From: an uncultured Tenacibaculum sp.
Lineage (GTDB): Bacteria; Bacteroidota; Bacteroidia; Flavobacteriales; Flavobacteriaceae
Assembly (NCBI RefSeq): GCF_947499065.1
Contig: NZ_CANMMT010000001.1
Span: 372,001-436,000 of the forward strand
Reading direction: 5' to 3'
DNA length: 64,000 bases
Positions 28,319 through 37,811 of this stretch are shown one piece after another. Position numbers and translations under genes: made by a program. Under the pieces are notes generated by a model. That model was not told the DNA's origin, made no database searches, and worked only from the letters and a program-made list of their open reading frames with translations. Positions within the stretch are counted from its first letter, which is position 1, and each line of letters begins with the position of its first letter.

Positions 28319-29423
28319 ATAAAGATTTTCTATGCCAATTAAAACATGTCCAATATTTATCTTTAAAAACCTCATAATTAATCTCAATTTTTGATTGATA
28401 TTTAATCTTGATTTGGTCTATTACCTTACTTGCTTTTCTATAATCTTTACAAGCAAAAAAAACTTCTCCAATGTTGTCTCCTGTTTCTCTTCCTACATTT
28501 AAAAAACCCTCATAATCTTTCAAGTCTAACATTATATCTTCTTCTATATTATTTAAAAGACTGTAAGTACTATCATTTGGAAATCCTCTTGTTTTCTCTC
28601 CTTCATATGGAATCTTAATCTTCATAATCCATGGGTGTGACGCTGTCTCATCCCATGCCAACAAATCTGAATTCATTATCGCTAACAAAGTATTACCATT
28701 TTTCAACTTTGCTTCTAAACTTATATAACTATCCTCACTTGTATTATATCTTACGCCATCATATTTTTCAACAAATTCTTTTTCTCTCCATATTAAAAAA
28801 TCTTTTAATTTTTCAATTGGCACTAACTCTTTTTCTTGTTCTTCATTAGATGTAAATTCTATATTATCTATAACAGTAACCACTTTTAATTCTCCTAAAA
28901 AGTTTTCTAAAAAAATATAACTTCCATTAATAATTTCATTCTTATTTTTCTCCGAGTAATCCTTATGAACAATAGTTATATCTATTTCATCTGGACAGTC
29001 CTTTACTTCATTTTCATAAAAAAACATATTCTCTTTTCTAAACTTAAACCCGCCCATATTTATGACTACATCGTCTATATCAGAACTTGGTTTATGAGCT
29101 TGAAATTTCCAGTTAGGTAATTTGGGTGCTGCAGCTATTAACTCTTCAATAAGATAATAATTTTTAATATCTCCATCAGAAGTAAGTATCAAATCTGCAA
29201 TATCATCATTTACCATTCCTGTTAAATACCATATTCCTTCTTTTAATTGATCTAATTTTGGTGATATTTTATCAAAAAAATTTAATGAAATATTTTCAGC
29301 CCCTCCTCTTTTAATTACATTAAAGAACTTTTTCTCGTTTTCAATAAACCAATTCCAAAAATCTTCATAACTATTAATTGATTCATTTTTTTCCTTTCCT
29401 AGCAATTTTTTTAATATCCTCAT
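28317..29423 (-). CDS. DUF695-family cytosolic protein
   Basis: A 368-residue soluble protein without signal or membrane segment. The N-terminal half (about 15-190) contains FWNWFIENEKKFF, LTSDGDIKNYYLIEELIAAAPKLPNWKFQAHKP-type sequence (split here by family variation), and the C-terminal part (about 210-360) matches DUF695: HPWIMKIKIPYEG, then GRETGDNIGEVFFACKDYRK. Members are scattered in bacteria and have no assigned reaction. It starts 12 bp after the aldo-keto reductase gene and is probably co-transcribed with it. Family assignment is from memory of the DUF695 pattern. Confidence 0.65.
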   Translation of the reverse strand: MRILKKLLGKEKNESINSYEDFWNWFIENEKKFFNVIKRGGAENISLNFFDKISPKLDQLKEGIWYLTGMVNDDIADLILTSDGDIKNYYLIEELIAAAPKLPNWKFQAHKPSSDIDDVVINMGGFKFRKENMFFYENEVKDCPDEIDITIVHKDYSEKNKNEIINGSYIFLENFLGELKVVTVIDNIEFTSNEEQEKELVPIEKLKDFLIWREKEFVEKYDGVRYNTSEDSYISLEAKLKNGNTLLAIMNSDLLAWDETASHPWIMKIKIPYEGEKTRGFPNDSTYSLLNNIEEDIMLDLKDYEGFLNVGRETGDNIGEVFFACKDYRKASKVIDQIKIKYQSKIEINYEVFKDKYWTCFNWHRKSL

Positions 29424-29435
29424 ATTCTTTTCCCT

Positions 29436-30476
29436 TTAAGGTGCTGGATTCGGAATAACCGCGTGTACCGCTTCAATTTCTCCTAAAATCTCTTTGCTTA
29501 AATCAATATTAATAGAATTAATGTTTTCTTTTAATTGGCTCATTTTTGTTGCACCAATAATATTACTCGTTACAAATGGTAACTGATTGATATATGCCAA
29601 TGATAATTCAGAAAGTGTTAATCCATGTTTTACAGCTATTTTCTGATATTCTTCCACTGCTTTTAAAGAACCTTCAGACATATATCTTGCTATAAATCTT
29701 GGAAACAAAGTTCCTCTTGCTCCTTCCGGTGTTTGTCCATTTAAATATTTACCAGACAACACTCCTTGTGCTAATGGTGAATATGCTAACAATCCTATAT
29801 TTTCTCTCATAGACACTTCAGACATTCCATACTCATAACCTCTATGGATTAATGAATATGAATTTTGAATTGTAACCATTCTTGGTAGTCCTTTTTCTTC
29901 TGCTGTTTGTAAATACTTCATGGTTCCCCAAGGCGTCTCATTTGACAACCCTACTTGCTTAATTTTACCTTCTTTTACTAAGTCGTTTAAGGTTTCTAAA
30001 ATCTCTAAGTGATTTTCTGCTTCTTTGGTTGAAGTTTCATAAGGATAATCGCGAACACCAAAACAATTTACACCTCTATCAGGCCAGTGTAATTGATATA
30101 AGTCTATATAATCCGTTTGTAGCCTTTTTAAGCTCCCTTCTACAGCTTCTTTTATATTTTCCCTTCCAAATCTTCCTTCACGAATATGAGCCGTATAAGC
30201 ACCACTTCCTGCTATTTTTGAAGCCAATACTACTTTGTCTCTGTTTCCTGTTTTTTTAAACCAAGACCCAATAATTTTTTCTGTAGCTCCATAAGTTTCA
30301 GGAGTTGCTGGAACGGAATATAATTCAGCAGTATCAAAAAAGTTTACTCCTTGTTCTAAGGCATAATCCATTTGTTCGTGTCCATCAGCCTCTGTATTCT
30401 GATTTCCCCAAGTCATTGTTCCTAAACATATTTTAGAAACTTTTATATCTGTATTTGGTAGTGTTGTATATTTCAT
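29436..30476 (-). CDS. NADP(H)-dependent aldo-keto reductase, Tas type
   Basis: A 346-residue TIM-barrel oxidoreductase. The catalytic tetrad is visible: Asp and Tyr in FFDTAELYSVP, Lys in VLASKIAG and His in YQLHWPDRG. The family-typical insert CFGVRDYPYET and the C-terminal cofactor block IIGATKMSQLKENI place it with E. coli Tas rather than with sugar reductases. The physiological carbonyl substrate is unknown. It leads a two-gene transcript with the DUF695 gene. Confidence 0.92.
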   Translation of the reverse strand: MKYTTLPNTDIKVSKICLGTMTWGNQNTEADGHEQMDYALEQGVNFFDTAELYSVPATPETYGATEKIIGSWFKKTGNRDKVVLASKIAGSGAYTAHIREGRFGRENIKEAVEGSLKRLQTDYIDLYQLHWPDRGVNCFGVRDYPYETSTKEAENHLEILETLNDLVKEGKIKQVGLSNETPWGTMKYLQTAEEKGLPRMVTIQNSYSLIHRGYEYGMSEVSMRENIGLLAYSPLAQGVLSGKYLNGQTPEGARGTLFPRFIARYMSEGSLKAVEEYQKIAVKHGLTLSELSLAYINQLPFVTSNIIGATKMSQLKENINSINIDLSKEILGEIEAVHAVIPNPAP

Positions 30477-30552
30477 AAGTTAATTCTCAAATATTATCCT
30501 TGTAAAAATACAAGGTTTTTATATTTTTTTCTTCTTAAAATTAACACAAAAA

Positions 30553-30573
30553 AATCCCGCTAATTGCGGGATT
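30553..30573 (-). terminator. Rho-independent terminator after the pgk transcript
   Basis: Arms AATCCCGC and GCGGGATT around TAATT; the plus-strand A-tract at 30547-30554 is a U-run on the minus-strand transcript. It closes the 33.9-30.6 kb operon. Confidence 0.88.
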
Positions 30574-30582
30574 CTTATTTAA

Positions 30583-31170
30583 TTATCTGACTAAATATTC
30601 AGTTAATCTTCTTTTTTTAAGTTTTTTAATCAATGCAAACACTGCTATTGAAAGAATTATTAAATATCCTAAAATTACTTTAACAGTACCAAATTGAGCT
30701 AATCCTAAAATAAGACCTCCCAAACCTTGTCTTCCTCTTACTTCATATTCGTAACCTTTTTCTATTTCTCCTGCTAAAAAAAATATCCATAAAAATATCG
30801 CTGTTGAAAACAATATAGCAAAAGCTTGTGGTTTTATATACTTCATAAAAGAAGGTTTTTCTTTGAAATAATTAAACCTAAACAAACTCTCTTTCAAATA
30901 AAGAAAAACTTCTCTTTTTATTTTTTCATCATTTATAATTATTTCTTCTTCAGAACTACCTCCATAAAAAACTTTCATTTTATTGTCTTCTTCTGGGTTT
31001 TCAATACTTTTTATATATGAAAAAGGGATATTAAAAATATCTTCTGGTATTATTGATTTTTCAAAACCTGTAACTAACTCAGATTTTATATATTTATTTG
31101 TTTTACCTATATAAATAAATTCATTTGTAACAACTATAAAATTGTTATTATTACAGAACCAATATTTCAT
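30583..31170 (-). CDS. Membrane protein with cytosolic PH-like N-terminus, unrecognised
   Basis: A 195-residue protein that I do not recognise. Residues 1-95 are soluble and rich in beta-type sequence (FIVVTNEFIYIGKTNKYIK, MKVFYGGSSEEEIIIN), compatible with a bacterial PH-like domain. Two transmembrane segments follow (about 112-130 and 160-180), joined by a glycine-rich loop (EVRGRQGLGGLILGL), and the C-terminus is basic (KKLKKRRLTEYLVR). It follows pgk by 28 bp and ends at a terminator, so it is the last gene of that operon. A functional link to glycolysis is not implied. Confidence 0.7.
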   Translation of the reverse strand: MKYWFCNNNNFIVVTNEFIYIGKTNKYIKSELVTGFEKSIIPEDIFNIPFSYIKSIENPEEDNKMKVFYGGSSEEEIIINDEKIKREVFLYLKESLFRFNYFKEKPSFMKYIKPQAFAILFSTAIFLWIFFLAGEIEKGYEYEVRGRQGLGGLILGLAQFGTVKVILGYLIILSIAVFALIKKLKKRRLTEYLVR

Positions 31171-31198
31171 CTAATTTTCTTTTTCTTTTAGCTATTTA

Positions 31199-32386
31199 TT
31201 ATTTCAAAATAGCTTCGATTCCTGGTAAAGTTTGTCCTTCTAACATTTCTAACATAGCTCCTCCTCCTGTAGACACATAACTTACCTTATCTCCAAAACC
31301 AAACTGCTTAACTGCTGCTACCGAGTCTCCTCCTCCTACTAAAGAGAATGCTCCATTCGCTGTTGCTTCTGCAATTGCATTTCCAAGTTCTATTGTACCT
31401 GTAGCAAATTTTTCCATTTCAAAAACTCCTAATGGTCCGTTCCATAAAATAGTTTTTGATTTTGCAATTACTTCTGCAAATTTTTCTGATGTTTTTGGTC
31501 CACAATCTAATCCCATCCATCCTTCAGGAATTTTAGTTGTATCTACTTCTTGAGTATTGGCGTCCTTTGAAAAGGCATCTGCAATTACTGCGTCTACTGG
31601 TAAATGTATTTCTGTATTATTCGCTTTCGCTTTTTCTAATATTTCTAAAGCTAAATCTAACTTATCATCTTCTACTAACGAATTTCCAATAGTTCCTCCT
31701 AAAGCTTTAATAAAAGTGAATGTCATTCCTCCACCTACAATAATGTGGTCTACTTTTTCAATAATATTTTCAATCACTCCTATTTTAGACGATACTTTAG
31801 CTCCACCTAAAATTGCTGTTACTGGCTTTTCTGAATTATTTAAAACCTTGTCAATACTTTCAATTTCGGTAGCTAATAAATTTCCAAAACATTTATTCTC
31901 AGGAAAAAACTGTGCTATTACTGCTGTAGATGCATGTGCTCTGTGTGCAGTTCCAAAAGCATCGTTTACATACACATCTCCTAATTTAGATAATTGCTCA
32001 GCAAAAGCAACATCTCCAGCTTTTTCTTCTGAATAAAAACGTAAATTTTCTAATAATAAAATCTCCCCGTTTTTTAAATCAGCAACAGCAGCTGATACTT
32101 TATCACCAACACAATCGTCAACAAACTTAACTTGTACCCCTATTACTTCGGTTACTTTGTCTACAATATGACCTAATGAAAATTTATCTTCCTTTCCTTT
32201 TGGTCTTCCTAAATGTGACATTAACACACAGCTTCCTCCATCTTCTAAAATCTTTATAATCGTTTTCTTAGCTGCTTGTATTCTGGTATCATCAGTTACT
32301 TCAAAACTATCGTTTAAAGGAACATTAAAATCTACTCTTATTAATGCTTTTTTATTTTCGAAATTAAAATCGTTAAGTGTTTTCAT
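31199..32386 (-). CDS. pgk: Phosphoglycerate kinase
   Basis: A 395-residue glycolytic enzyme that moves phosphate from 1,3-bisphosphoglycerate to ADP. The signature RVDFNVPL is at about residues 17-24, the substrate-binding [11 protein letters not shown] at about 54-64, and the nucleotide-binding [13 protein letters not shown] near the C-terminus. The length is normal. It sits between a secreted hypothetical protein (9 bp upstream) and a membrane protein. Confidence 0.98.
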   Translation of the reverse strand: MKTLNDFNFENKKALIRVDFNVPLNDSFEVTDDTRIQAAKKTIIKILEDGGSCVLMSHLGRPKGKEDKFSLGHIVDKVTEVIGVQVKFVDDCVGDKVSAAVADLKNGEILLLENLRFYSEEKAGDVAFAEQLSKLGDVYVNDAFGTAHRAHASTAVIAQFFPENKCFGNLLATEIESIDKVLNNSEKPVTAILGGAKVSSKIGVIENIIEKVDHIIVGGGMTFTFIKALGGTIGNSLVEDDKLDLALEILEKAKANNTEIHLPVDAVIADAFSKDANTQEVDTTKIPEGWMGLDCGPKTSEKFAEVIAKSKTILWNGPLGVFEMEKFATGTIELGNAIAEATANGAFSLVGGGDSVAAVKQFGFGDKVSYVSTGGGAMLEMLEGQTLPGIEAILK

Positions 32387-32395
32387 TACTTAAAT

Positions 32396-33943
32396 TTAGT
32401 TGATTGTTATTTTTAAAAATTGTCTTTTCTTTCTTCTTTCACCGTATAAAATTAACTCATTCTCTGAAACTTGTTGTACATATCGGCAATTAAAAGGTGC
32501 TACTTCTTCTTTATTAGCTAATAAAGTTTTATAAATAAAGTTTCCATCGGTGTCAAATTTAACAATATATAAATTGGTATTATTCCTTGTTGCTTTCCAT
32601 AAGAAACTTTCTCTAAATTTTATTCTACCTCCTGATAATTCTCCCATTTTCTTATGAGCGTTTAAAATAAGATACTCATTATTGTTATATTGAGCTGTAC
32701 CAAAAGACATTAATGGATTTGAAAAATATCCTGACGTTTGTGCTTTATTGATATTTCTAGCCCACAAAAGATCTCCTTCATCACTTAATTTCAATGTAAT
32801 TATATCGTCAAAATTGTATGATATTCTTGAATACCCTCCAAACCTATTGTAAACATACGTTGTTGTTATAAAAAATTCTTCTGCTGTAATAATCATTCCT
32901 CCTCCGTCTGGATATGAAACGCTTTTAAACCTAATATTACTCAACTCTTTATCTTTCGATTTCCCGTATTTGTCCATTAAAAACTGCTCAGTAAATGGAG
33001 AAAATTTAGAGTTTTCTATATTCAAATTTTCTGGATCAATAATAAAAGAACATACTCCCTTAAATCTAAACTCATTTCTATCTGAATAAAAACCTATACA
33101 ACTTAATTTATTTTCTGGTGTAAAATCTAATTCCAAAGTTGCTACAAAATGATCTTCTACAGACAATTTTGTTGAAATTACATTGTTTTCTGTGATTTTA
33201 AATAACTCATAATGATAATTTCCTCCTTTTTTCTTTTTCTTCTTTTTAGGATATACTTTCCCTAAGACAGATACTTCTCCTTCATCTGATACTTTTACAT
33301 CTTGAAGTTTAAATTGTTTGTCTTTATAAGGTAACTCAAACTCCTTCTCCCAAAGTTGATTAAAATCTTCATCAAAAACTAAGATACTGTGATGTTCATT
33401 TTTTTTATCAGAAGAATCTATATTAAACACATTATATTTCCCTGATTTTGAAAAAGATAAATTACCTTCAAAATCCCTATCTATTTTAGACCCTGAAAAA
33501 ATAGATGCAAAAAATGATGGATACCTATCTGTAGTTACCTCGAAAATTTTTCTTTTGGTAAAATCAAATTCTTCTTTTGCTGAAGTATATAAAAAAGCCT
33601 CTATCTTTTTTTCTTTTTTATTTCTATAATACTCAATAAAGCCTAGAATATCTCCATTTAAAAAACTTGCAGATACTCTTCGTCTTTTTTCCATTTTATG
33701 TTCAAATGATTTTATCTTTTTAAAATCATTATCAAAAACATCTATATAAAAGTATTTTTCATTTTCTGAAGTTTTAAGTACATATAACTTATTAGACTCG
33801 TCTTTAAAAATAGTTCTTAAAATATTTGATTGTTTTTCTTTTTGAACGTCACTTTTAAACAAAGCAACATCTATTGGGCTTTCTTGTGCCTTTATTTTTA
33901 AGGCAATAAGAATAAATAATACTAAAAAAAGTGTTTTTTTCAT
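32396..33943 (-). CDS. Exported protein of unknown function
   Basis: A 515-residue protein with signal peptide (residues 1-19, MKKTLFLVLFILIALKIKA). The mature part consists of repeated short beta strands with Asp/Gly turns (YFYIDVFDNDF, HSILVFDEDF, LYIVKFDTDGNF), compatible with a beta-propeller; no enzyme motif, lipobox or type IX sorting domain is seen. It has many Lys/Glu pairs and one lysine run (KKKKKKGG). It begins the pgk transcript, 9 bp upstream of pgk, and is divergent from moaE. Function unknown. Confidence 0.72.
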   Translation of the reverse strand: MKKTLFLVLFILIALKIKAQESPIDVALFKSDVQKEKQSNILRTIFKDESNKLYVLKTSENEKYFYIDVFDNDFKKIKSFEHKMEKRRRVSASFLNGDILGFIEYYRNKKEKKIEAFLYTSAKEEFDFTKRKIFEVTTDRYPSFFASIFSGSKIDRDFEGNLSFSKSGKYNVFNIDSSDKKNEHHSILVFDEDFNQLWEKEFELPYKDKQFKLQDVKVSDEGEVSVLGKVYPKKKKKKKGGNYHYELFKITENNVISTKLSVEDHFVATLELDFTPENKLSCIGFYSDRNEFRFKGVCSFIIDPENLNIENSKFSPFTEQFLMDKYGKSKDKELSNIRFKSVSYPDGGGMIITAEEFFITTTYVYNRFGGYSRISYNFDDIITLKLSDEGDLLWARNINKAQTSGYFSNPLMSFGTAQYNNNEYLILNAHKKMGELSGGRIKFRESFLWKATRNNTNLYIVKFDTDGNFIYKTLLANKEEVAPFNCRYVQQVSENELILYGERRKKRQFLKITIN

Positions 33944-34019
33944 TGCAATTGTGTTTTGATAAATTTAGTTGTCGAAAATACTATATTTTAGCAATACATT
34001 TAACCTTATTTTAATCAAT

Positions 34020-34442
34020 ATGGAAAACACTTCTGTACTAATAAAATCAGAAAAATTAAATCTACAAGAATGTTACAATTTTGTTTCCGATCCTTCTTGT
34101 GGTGGTATTGCTGTTTTTGTTGGAACCGTAAGAAATGCCACTCAAAACAAAAGTGTTACTCAACTAGATTTTTCAACATATAAACCCATGGCTATTAAAG
34201 AAATGCAAAAAATTGCCAACATAGCTTTGGATAAGTTCTCTATTAAGAAAATTGCCATTCATCATGCCGAAGGTTTACTACAAATAGAAGATATTCCTGT
34301 TATTATTACCGTTTCTTCTCCTCATAGAAAAGCCGCTTTCGATGCTTGCCAGTATGCTATCGATACTTTAAAAGAAACTGTACCTATTTGGAAAAAAGAA
34401 TACTTTGAAGATGGTGAAGTTTGGGTAAATGCTCATCCATAA
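34020..34442 (+). CDS. moaE: Molybdopterin synthase catalytic subunit MoaE
   Basis: MoaE joins two MoaD thiocarboxylates to precursor Z to make molybdopterin. The 140-residue protein shows GGIAVFVGTVRN, the IHHAEGLLQIED segment and the conserved C-terminal IWKKEYFEDGEVWV, in which the lysines contribute to the active site. I chose the ATG at 34020 (MENTSVLIKSEKL); a longer frame from 33969 adds residues not seen in the family. The only partner gene in the window is moaD at 16.4 kb. A GNAT gene follows 9 bp later. Confidence 0.93.
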   Translation: MENTSVLIKSEKLNLQECYNFVSDPSCGGIAVFVGTVRNATQNKSVTQLDFSTYKPMAIKEMQKIANIALDKFSIKKIAIHHAEGLLQIEDIPVIITVSSPHRKAAFDACQYAIDTLKETVPIWKKEYFEDGEVWVNAHP

Positions 34443-34451
34443 CTCTTTTTT

Positions 34452-34985
34452 ATGATACAGTACAAAACAACATCAAGTATTGAAGAACTAAACCAAATTA
34501 TAGATTTACAGCTTAGTAACTTACCTCAAAACTTAACTGATATTGAGAAAAAGGAGCAAGGTTTTGTAACTGTACAACATTCTATTGAGGTTTTAACAAA
34601 AATGCATGATATACATCCTCATATTATTGCTAAACATGGAGAACAAGTTATTGGTTATGCTTTATCCATGTCTAAAATTTTTAGGAATGAAATTCCTGTT
34701 TTAGTTCCTATGTTTAATGAAATTGATAAATCTTCTAAAAAAGAGGACAACTATATTTTGATGGGACAAGTTTGTATTGATAAAAATTACAGAGGCAAAG
34801 GAATTTTTAGAAGCTTATATGAAGAAATGAAAAATGCATTTTCTAACACTTATGATGCTATTATTACTGAAATTGATGCTAACAATACTCGGTCTTTAAA
34901 TGCACATAAAGCAATTGGTTTTAAAGAATTATCTATTTATAAATCTAACAACCAAAATTGGATTATTGTTTATATGGGTATTTAA
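34452..34985 (+). CDS. GNAT family N-acetyltransferase
   Basis: A 177-residue acetyl-CoA-dependent transferase. The acetyl-CoA pyrophosphate loop is YRGKGIFRSLYEEM (about 115-128), preceded by the strand YILMGQVCIDK and followed by AIITEIDANNTRSLNAHKAIGF, the usual GNAT motif B. The substrate cannot be read from sequence. It follows moaE by 9 bp and its stop overlaps the convergent nuclease gene by 4 bp. Confidence 0.88.
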   Translation: MIQYKTTSSIEELNQIIDLQLSNLPQNLTDIEKKEQGFVTVQHSIEVLTKMHDIHPHIIAKHGEQVIGYALSMSKIFRNEIPVLVPMFNEIDKSSKKEDNYILMGQVCIDKNYRGKGIFRSLYEEMKNAFSNTYDAIITEIDANNTRSLNAHKAIGFKELSIYKSNNQNWIIVYMGI

Positions 34986-37738
34986 TACGGTAAATCTGCT
35001 GGCTCCATAAAACTAACTTCTGGGTTATACATTTCTTTTAAAACCTCTTTTATCTCTTCCATAAACTCGCTCAATTTCTCTTTTGTTACTAAATTATCAG
35101 GCTTTCTATAATTTGATGAAAAATTCATTTTCAAAAACCCACTTTTTAAATTCTTGAAAGAAATTATTCCTGCTTCTATTTCTTTAGAAAAATCAAACTT
35201 AGTATTTTGAGTATATAAAAAAGCATATAACATAACTTGTATTGCTTTATGATACTTTAACTCTCGAATGCTATCAAAATCTATAACTTTCAAATTGGTT
35301 GAACTAACCATACCAGTTTTATAATCAATAATTCGGGTTACTCCGTTTAGTTCATCAATTCTATCAACCTGTCCATGTATTTTTATCGGAAACTCTATTC
35401 CTTCAACAGCTATTTCAGCAGCTAAGTTTTGCTCTGTTGCTATAATTTTTAATTGGTTATTTTTATCTTTTAGTAATTGTTCTTCTTTTGCTAAAAAATT
35501 TTTTACAAAACGATTTGCAACTTCAAAAACCAATCTATTTTTACCCGTTTTTATATCTCCGTTTCTAAAATGCTTTGAAAAGAAAAAGACAACAAGGTCT
35601 TCTCTTTTCTTATGCATTTGCTGTACATCCTCTAATTGTAAAAACTTATTTAAATACGGCTTATATAATTCTTCCAAAGTATCATGAACTACTGTTCCCA
35701 TTGTATTCGCTGCCACAGTTTCTTCTACATTTTCAAACTCATTTATTTTTAAAACTTTTTGTTTATAAAAAGCTATCGGATTGTATAAGTAGTTTGTTAA
35801 TGCAGATGGTGAAATTCCTTTCCTTGCCAGTTCTTGCAATCGTTCTAAAGCTTTTTCATCTTTTTGTATTTCTTTTAATTTTACTGGCGATGTTACTACT
35901 TTTGGACTTATTGTTTCCTCAGTAATATCATCTCTCATCATTTCTAACTGTGTTACAAAACGACTTTTTTCTCCACTTCCAAATACATCATGTTCTGTAT
36001 TATACAGTATATAAATGTTCTTTGCTCTTTGTAATAATCTAAAAAAGTGATACGAAAAAAGAGCATCTTTTTCCTTATATGTTGGAAGCCCAAATGCTAT
36101 TTTAACATCAAAAGGAATGAATGTATTTTGTTGACTACTAGCTGGCAATACTCCTTCATTTACTGAAGTTATAATTACGTTTTCAAAATCTAACATACGT
36201 GTTTCTAGTACTCCCATAAGTTGCAATCCTTGTAAAGGTTCTCCCTGAAAAGACAAACTTTCTGATTGAATTAATTGTTTAAAAAACTGATGTAATGTTT
36301 TTAAATCTTGTACATAATTAAACTCGTTATGCAAGTTTTGTAATTGCGTAAATGCTGTATAAAATCTAAACAAGTATTCTTTCTCTAAATCGTTTGCTGT
36401 ATCTTTTAAAACATTGATGAGCTCTAATATTCTTGATAAAAAATCGCTTATTGATGTAAATGGTTTAAAAACATTATCGATTACCTCCTTTATTTTATCC
36501 TCTAAAGGAAGAAGAAACTCATTAATTTTCTCTTTGTCTACAAACGTGTTGTTCTCTTTTACGATAGCTTCTGAAATTACATCTGCAATATTTTTTTGCT
36601 CTTCTACTTGTAAAAGTCTATATATGGTTGCGTCTTTTACCAACCGAACAACATCTTTATGGTAGAATAACCCTTCTTCTTGTTTTTGTAATTTTTCTTG
36701 ATTGATAAACAATTGAAAAACAGCAAAAATTAAACTTGTTGTTGGAATATCTTTTAACGGATATCCCATTGTTATATTTATTGCATCTACATTTTTTGGT
36801 AAGGAGTTTAGAGTAATTGGTAATAAAGTTTCATCAGCCAACACCAATGCTGTATTATTATAACTTGGTAATTTTGATAAAATCTCACCAGTATATTTTA
36901 TTTGAGTAATATTTTTTGACGCTCCAATTACTTGGATGTTTTTGGATTCAGAAAAATAATCTTTAATCGTTTGAATTGGATTGTTTTCATAATGCTTCCA
37001 AGTAGTTTTATATTTCCTTAGAAAACTTCCTGCTTGATGAGTTCCTTCATAAAACGTTTTTTCAATATCCCAATATACTTCAGTAGTTTCACTAGTTAAA
37101 AACTCTTGAAATATATATTCTTCAGCACTATTCAATGCATTGAACCCTATAAAAACATACTTCTTATCTTTATTTCTTTGAACATAATCAGCTACTTTTT
37201 TAGTTGCTTCTCTGTACAGTACTCCTTGATAACCTATTTTATTGTCTGTTAAAAAATGATATAAAGATTCGTATAATTTTTCCAACTCTTCCATAAAAGA
37301 AAAGTGATCTTTCATTAGTTCAGTTTCCTTAAACTCTCCTTTTACTGACCATTTTTTTAAACGATGTATATCTCTCAAATACACAAAAATATCGCGAGGA
37401 TTAATTAAATGTTGATCTATCTCATTAAAATCTTGTAATACCGTAAATGCCCAAGAAGAAAATTTATCAAATGAATCCGGATCTTTTACTATTTCTTTAT
37501 AAATTGTATAAAAGTGAAATAATAACTGAACACTATCTGCTTTTTTTATTTCAGAAATTTCTTCAACAAAATCGCCAATATTAACTATACGAGGTAAAAA
37601 ACCTGCTAAAATTTTATTCTTAAAATCTTGTTTAACAAATACACCTGCTCTTTGAGATGGTAATATAAACACTACATTTTCAAACGTTTTTGTTGTTTGC
37701 GCAATAGCATCTAAAGTTTCTGAAATAAACGATTGCAT
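34982..37738 (-). CDS. AddB/RecB-like PD-(D/E)XK nuclease protein
   Basis: A 918-residue protein built like AddB: an N-terminal degenerate helicase part (VFILPSQRAGVFVKQDF replaces a working Walker A), a middle UvrD-C-like region (LQLMGVLETRMLDFENVIITS), and a C-terminal PD-(D/E)XK nuclease (about 650-918) with VVHDTLEELY and GQVDRIDE...IIDYKTG. Classical AddB carries four cysteines for a [4Fe-4S] cluster; I find no cysteine at all in this protein. It presumably partners an AddA/RecB-like helicase nuclease in double-strand-break resection; that gene is not in the window. It is divergent from the amidase by 73 bp. Confidence 0.87.
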   Translation of the reverse strand: MQSFISETLDAIAQTTKTFENVVFILPSQRAGVFVKQDFKNKILAGFLPRIVNIGDFVEEISEIKKADSVQLLFHFYTIYKEIVKDPDSFDKFSSWAFTVLQDFNEIDQHLINPRDIFVYLRDIHRLKKWSVKGEFKETELMKDHFSFMEELEKLYESLYHFLTDNKIGYQGVLYREATKKVADYVQRNKDKKYVFIGFNALNSAEEYIFQEFLTSETTEVYWDIEKTFYEGTHQAGSFLRKYKTTWKHYENNPIQTIKDYFSESKNIQVIGASKNITQIKYTGEILSKLPSYNNTALVLADETLLPITLNSLPKNVDAINITMGYPLKDIPTTSLIFAVFQLFINQEKLQKQEEGLFYHKDVVRLVKDATIYRLLQVEEQKNIADVISEAIVKENNTFVDKEKINEFLLPLEDKIKEVIDNVFKPFTSISDFLSRILELINVLKDTANDLEKEYLFRFYTAFTQLQNLHNEFNYVQDLKTLHQFFKQLIQSESLSFQGEPLQGLQLMGVLETRMLDFENVIITSVNEGVLPASSQQNTFIPFDVKIAFGLPTYKEKDALFSYHFFRLLQRAKNIYILYNTEHDVFGSGEKSRFVTQLEMMRDDITEETISPKVVTSPVKLKEIQKDEKALERLQELARKGISPSALTNYLYNPIAFYKQKVLKINEFENVEETVAANTMGTVVHDTLEELYKPYLNKFLQLEDVQQMHKKREDLVVFFFSKHFRNGDIKTGKNRLVFEVANRFVKNFLAKEEQLLKDKNNQLKIIATEQNLAAEIAVEGIEFPIKIHGQVDRIDELNGVTRIIDYKTGMVSSTNLKVIDFDSIRELKYHKAIQVMLYAFLYTQNTKFDFSKEIEAGIISFKNLKSGFLKMNFSSNYRKPDNLVTKEKLSEFMEEIKEVLKEMYNPEVSFMEPADLPY

Positions 37739-37811
37739 AAGCTAATTTTAGTATAAGCAAAGTACAATTTTTATCTTATTTTTGAGATGATAATACTTTC
37801 AATTTTTAGCA

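Noticed and set aside
28430..29423. Hydrophobic Leu/Tyr/His-rich plus-strand frames
   Set aside because: Antisense shadows of the DUF695 gene; their composition is that of reverse-complement AT-rich coding DNA.
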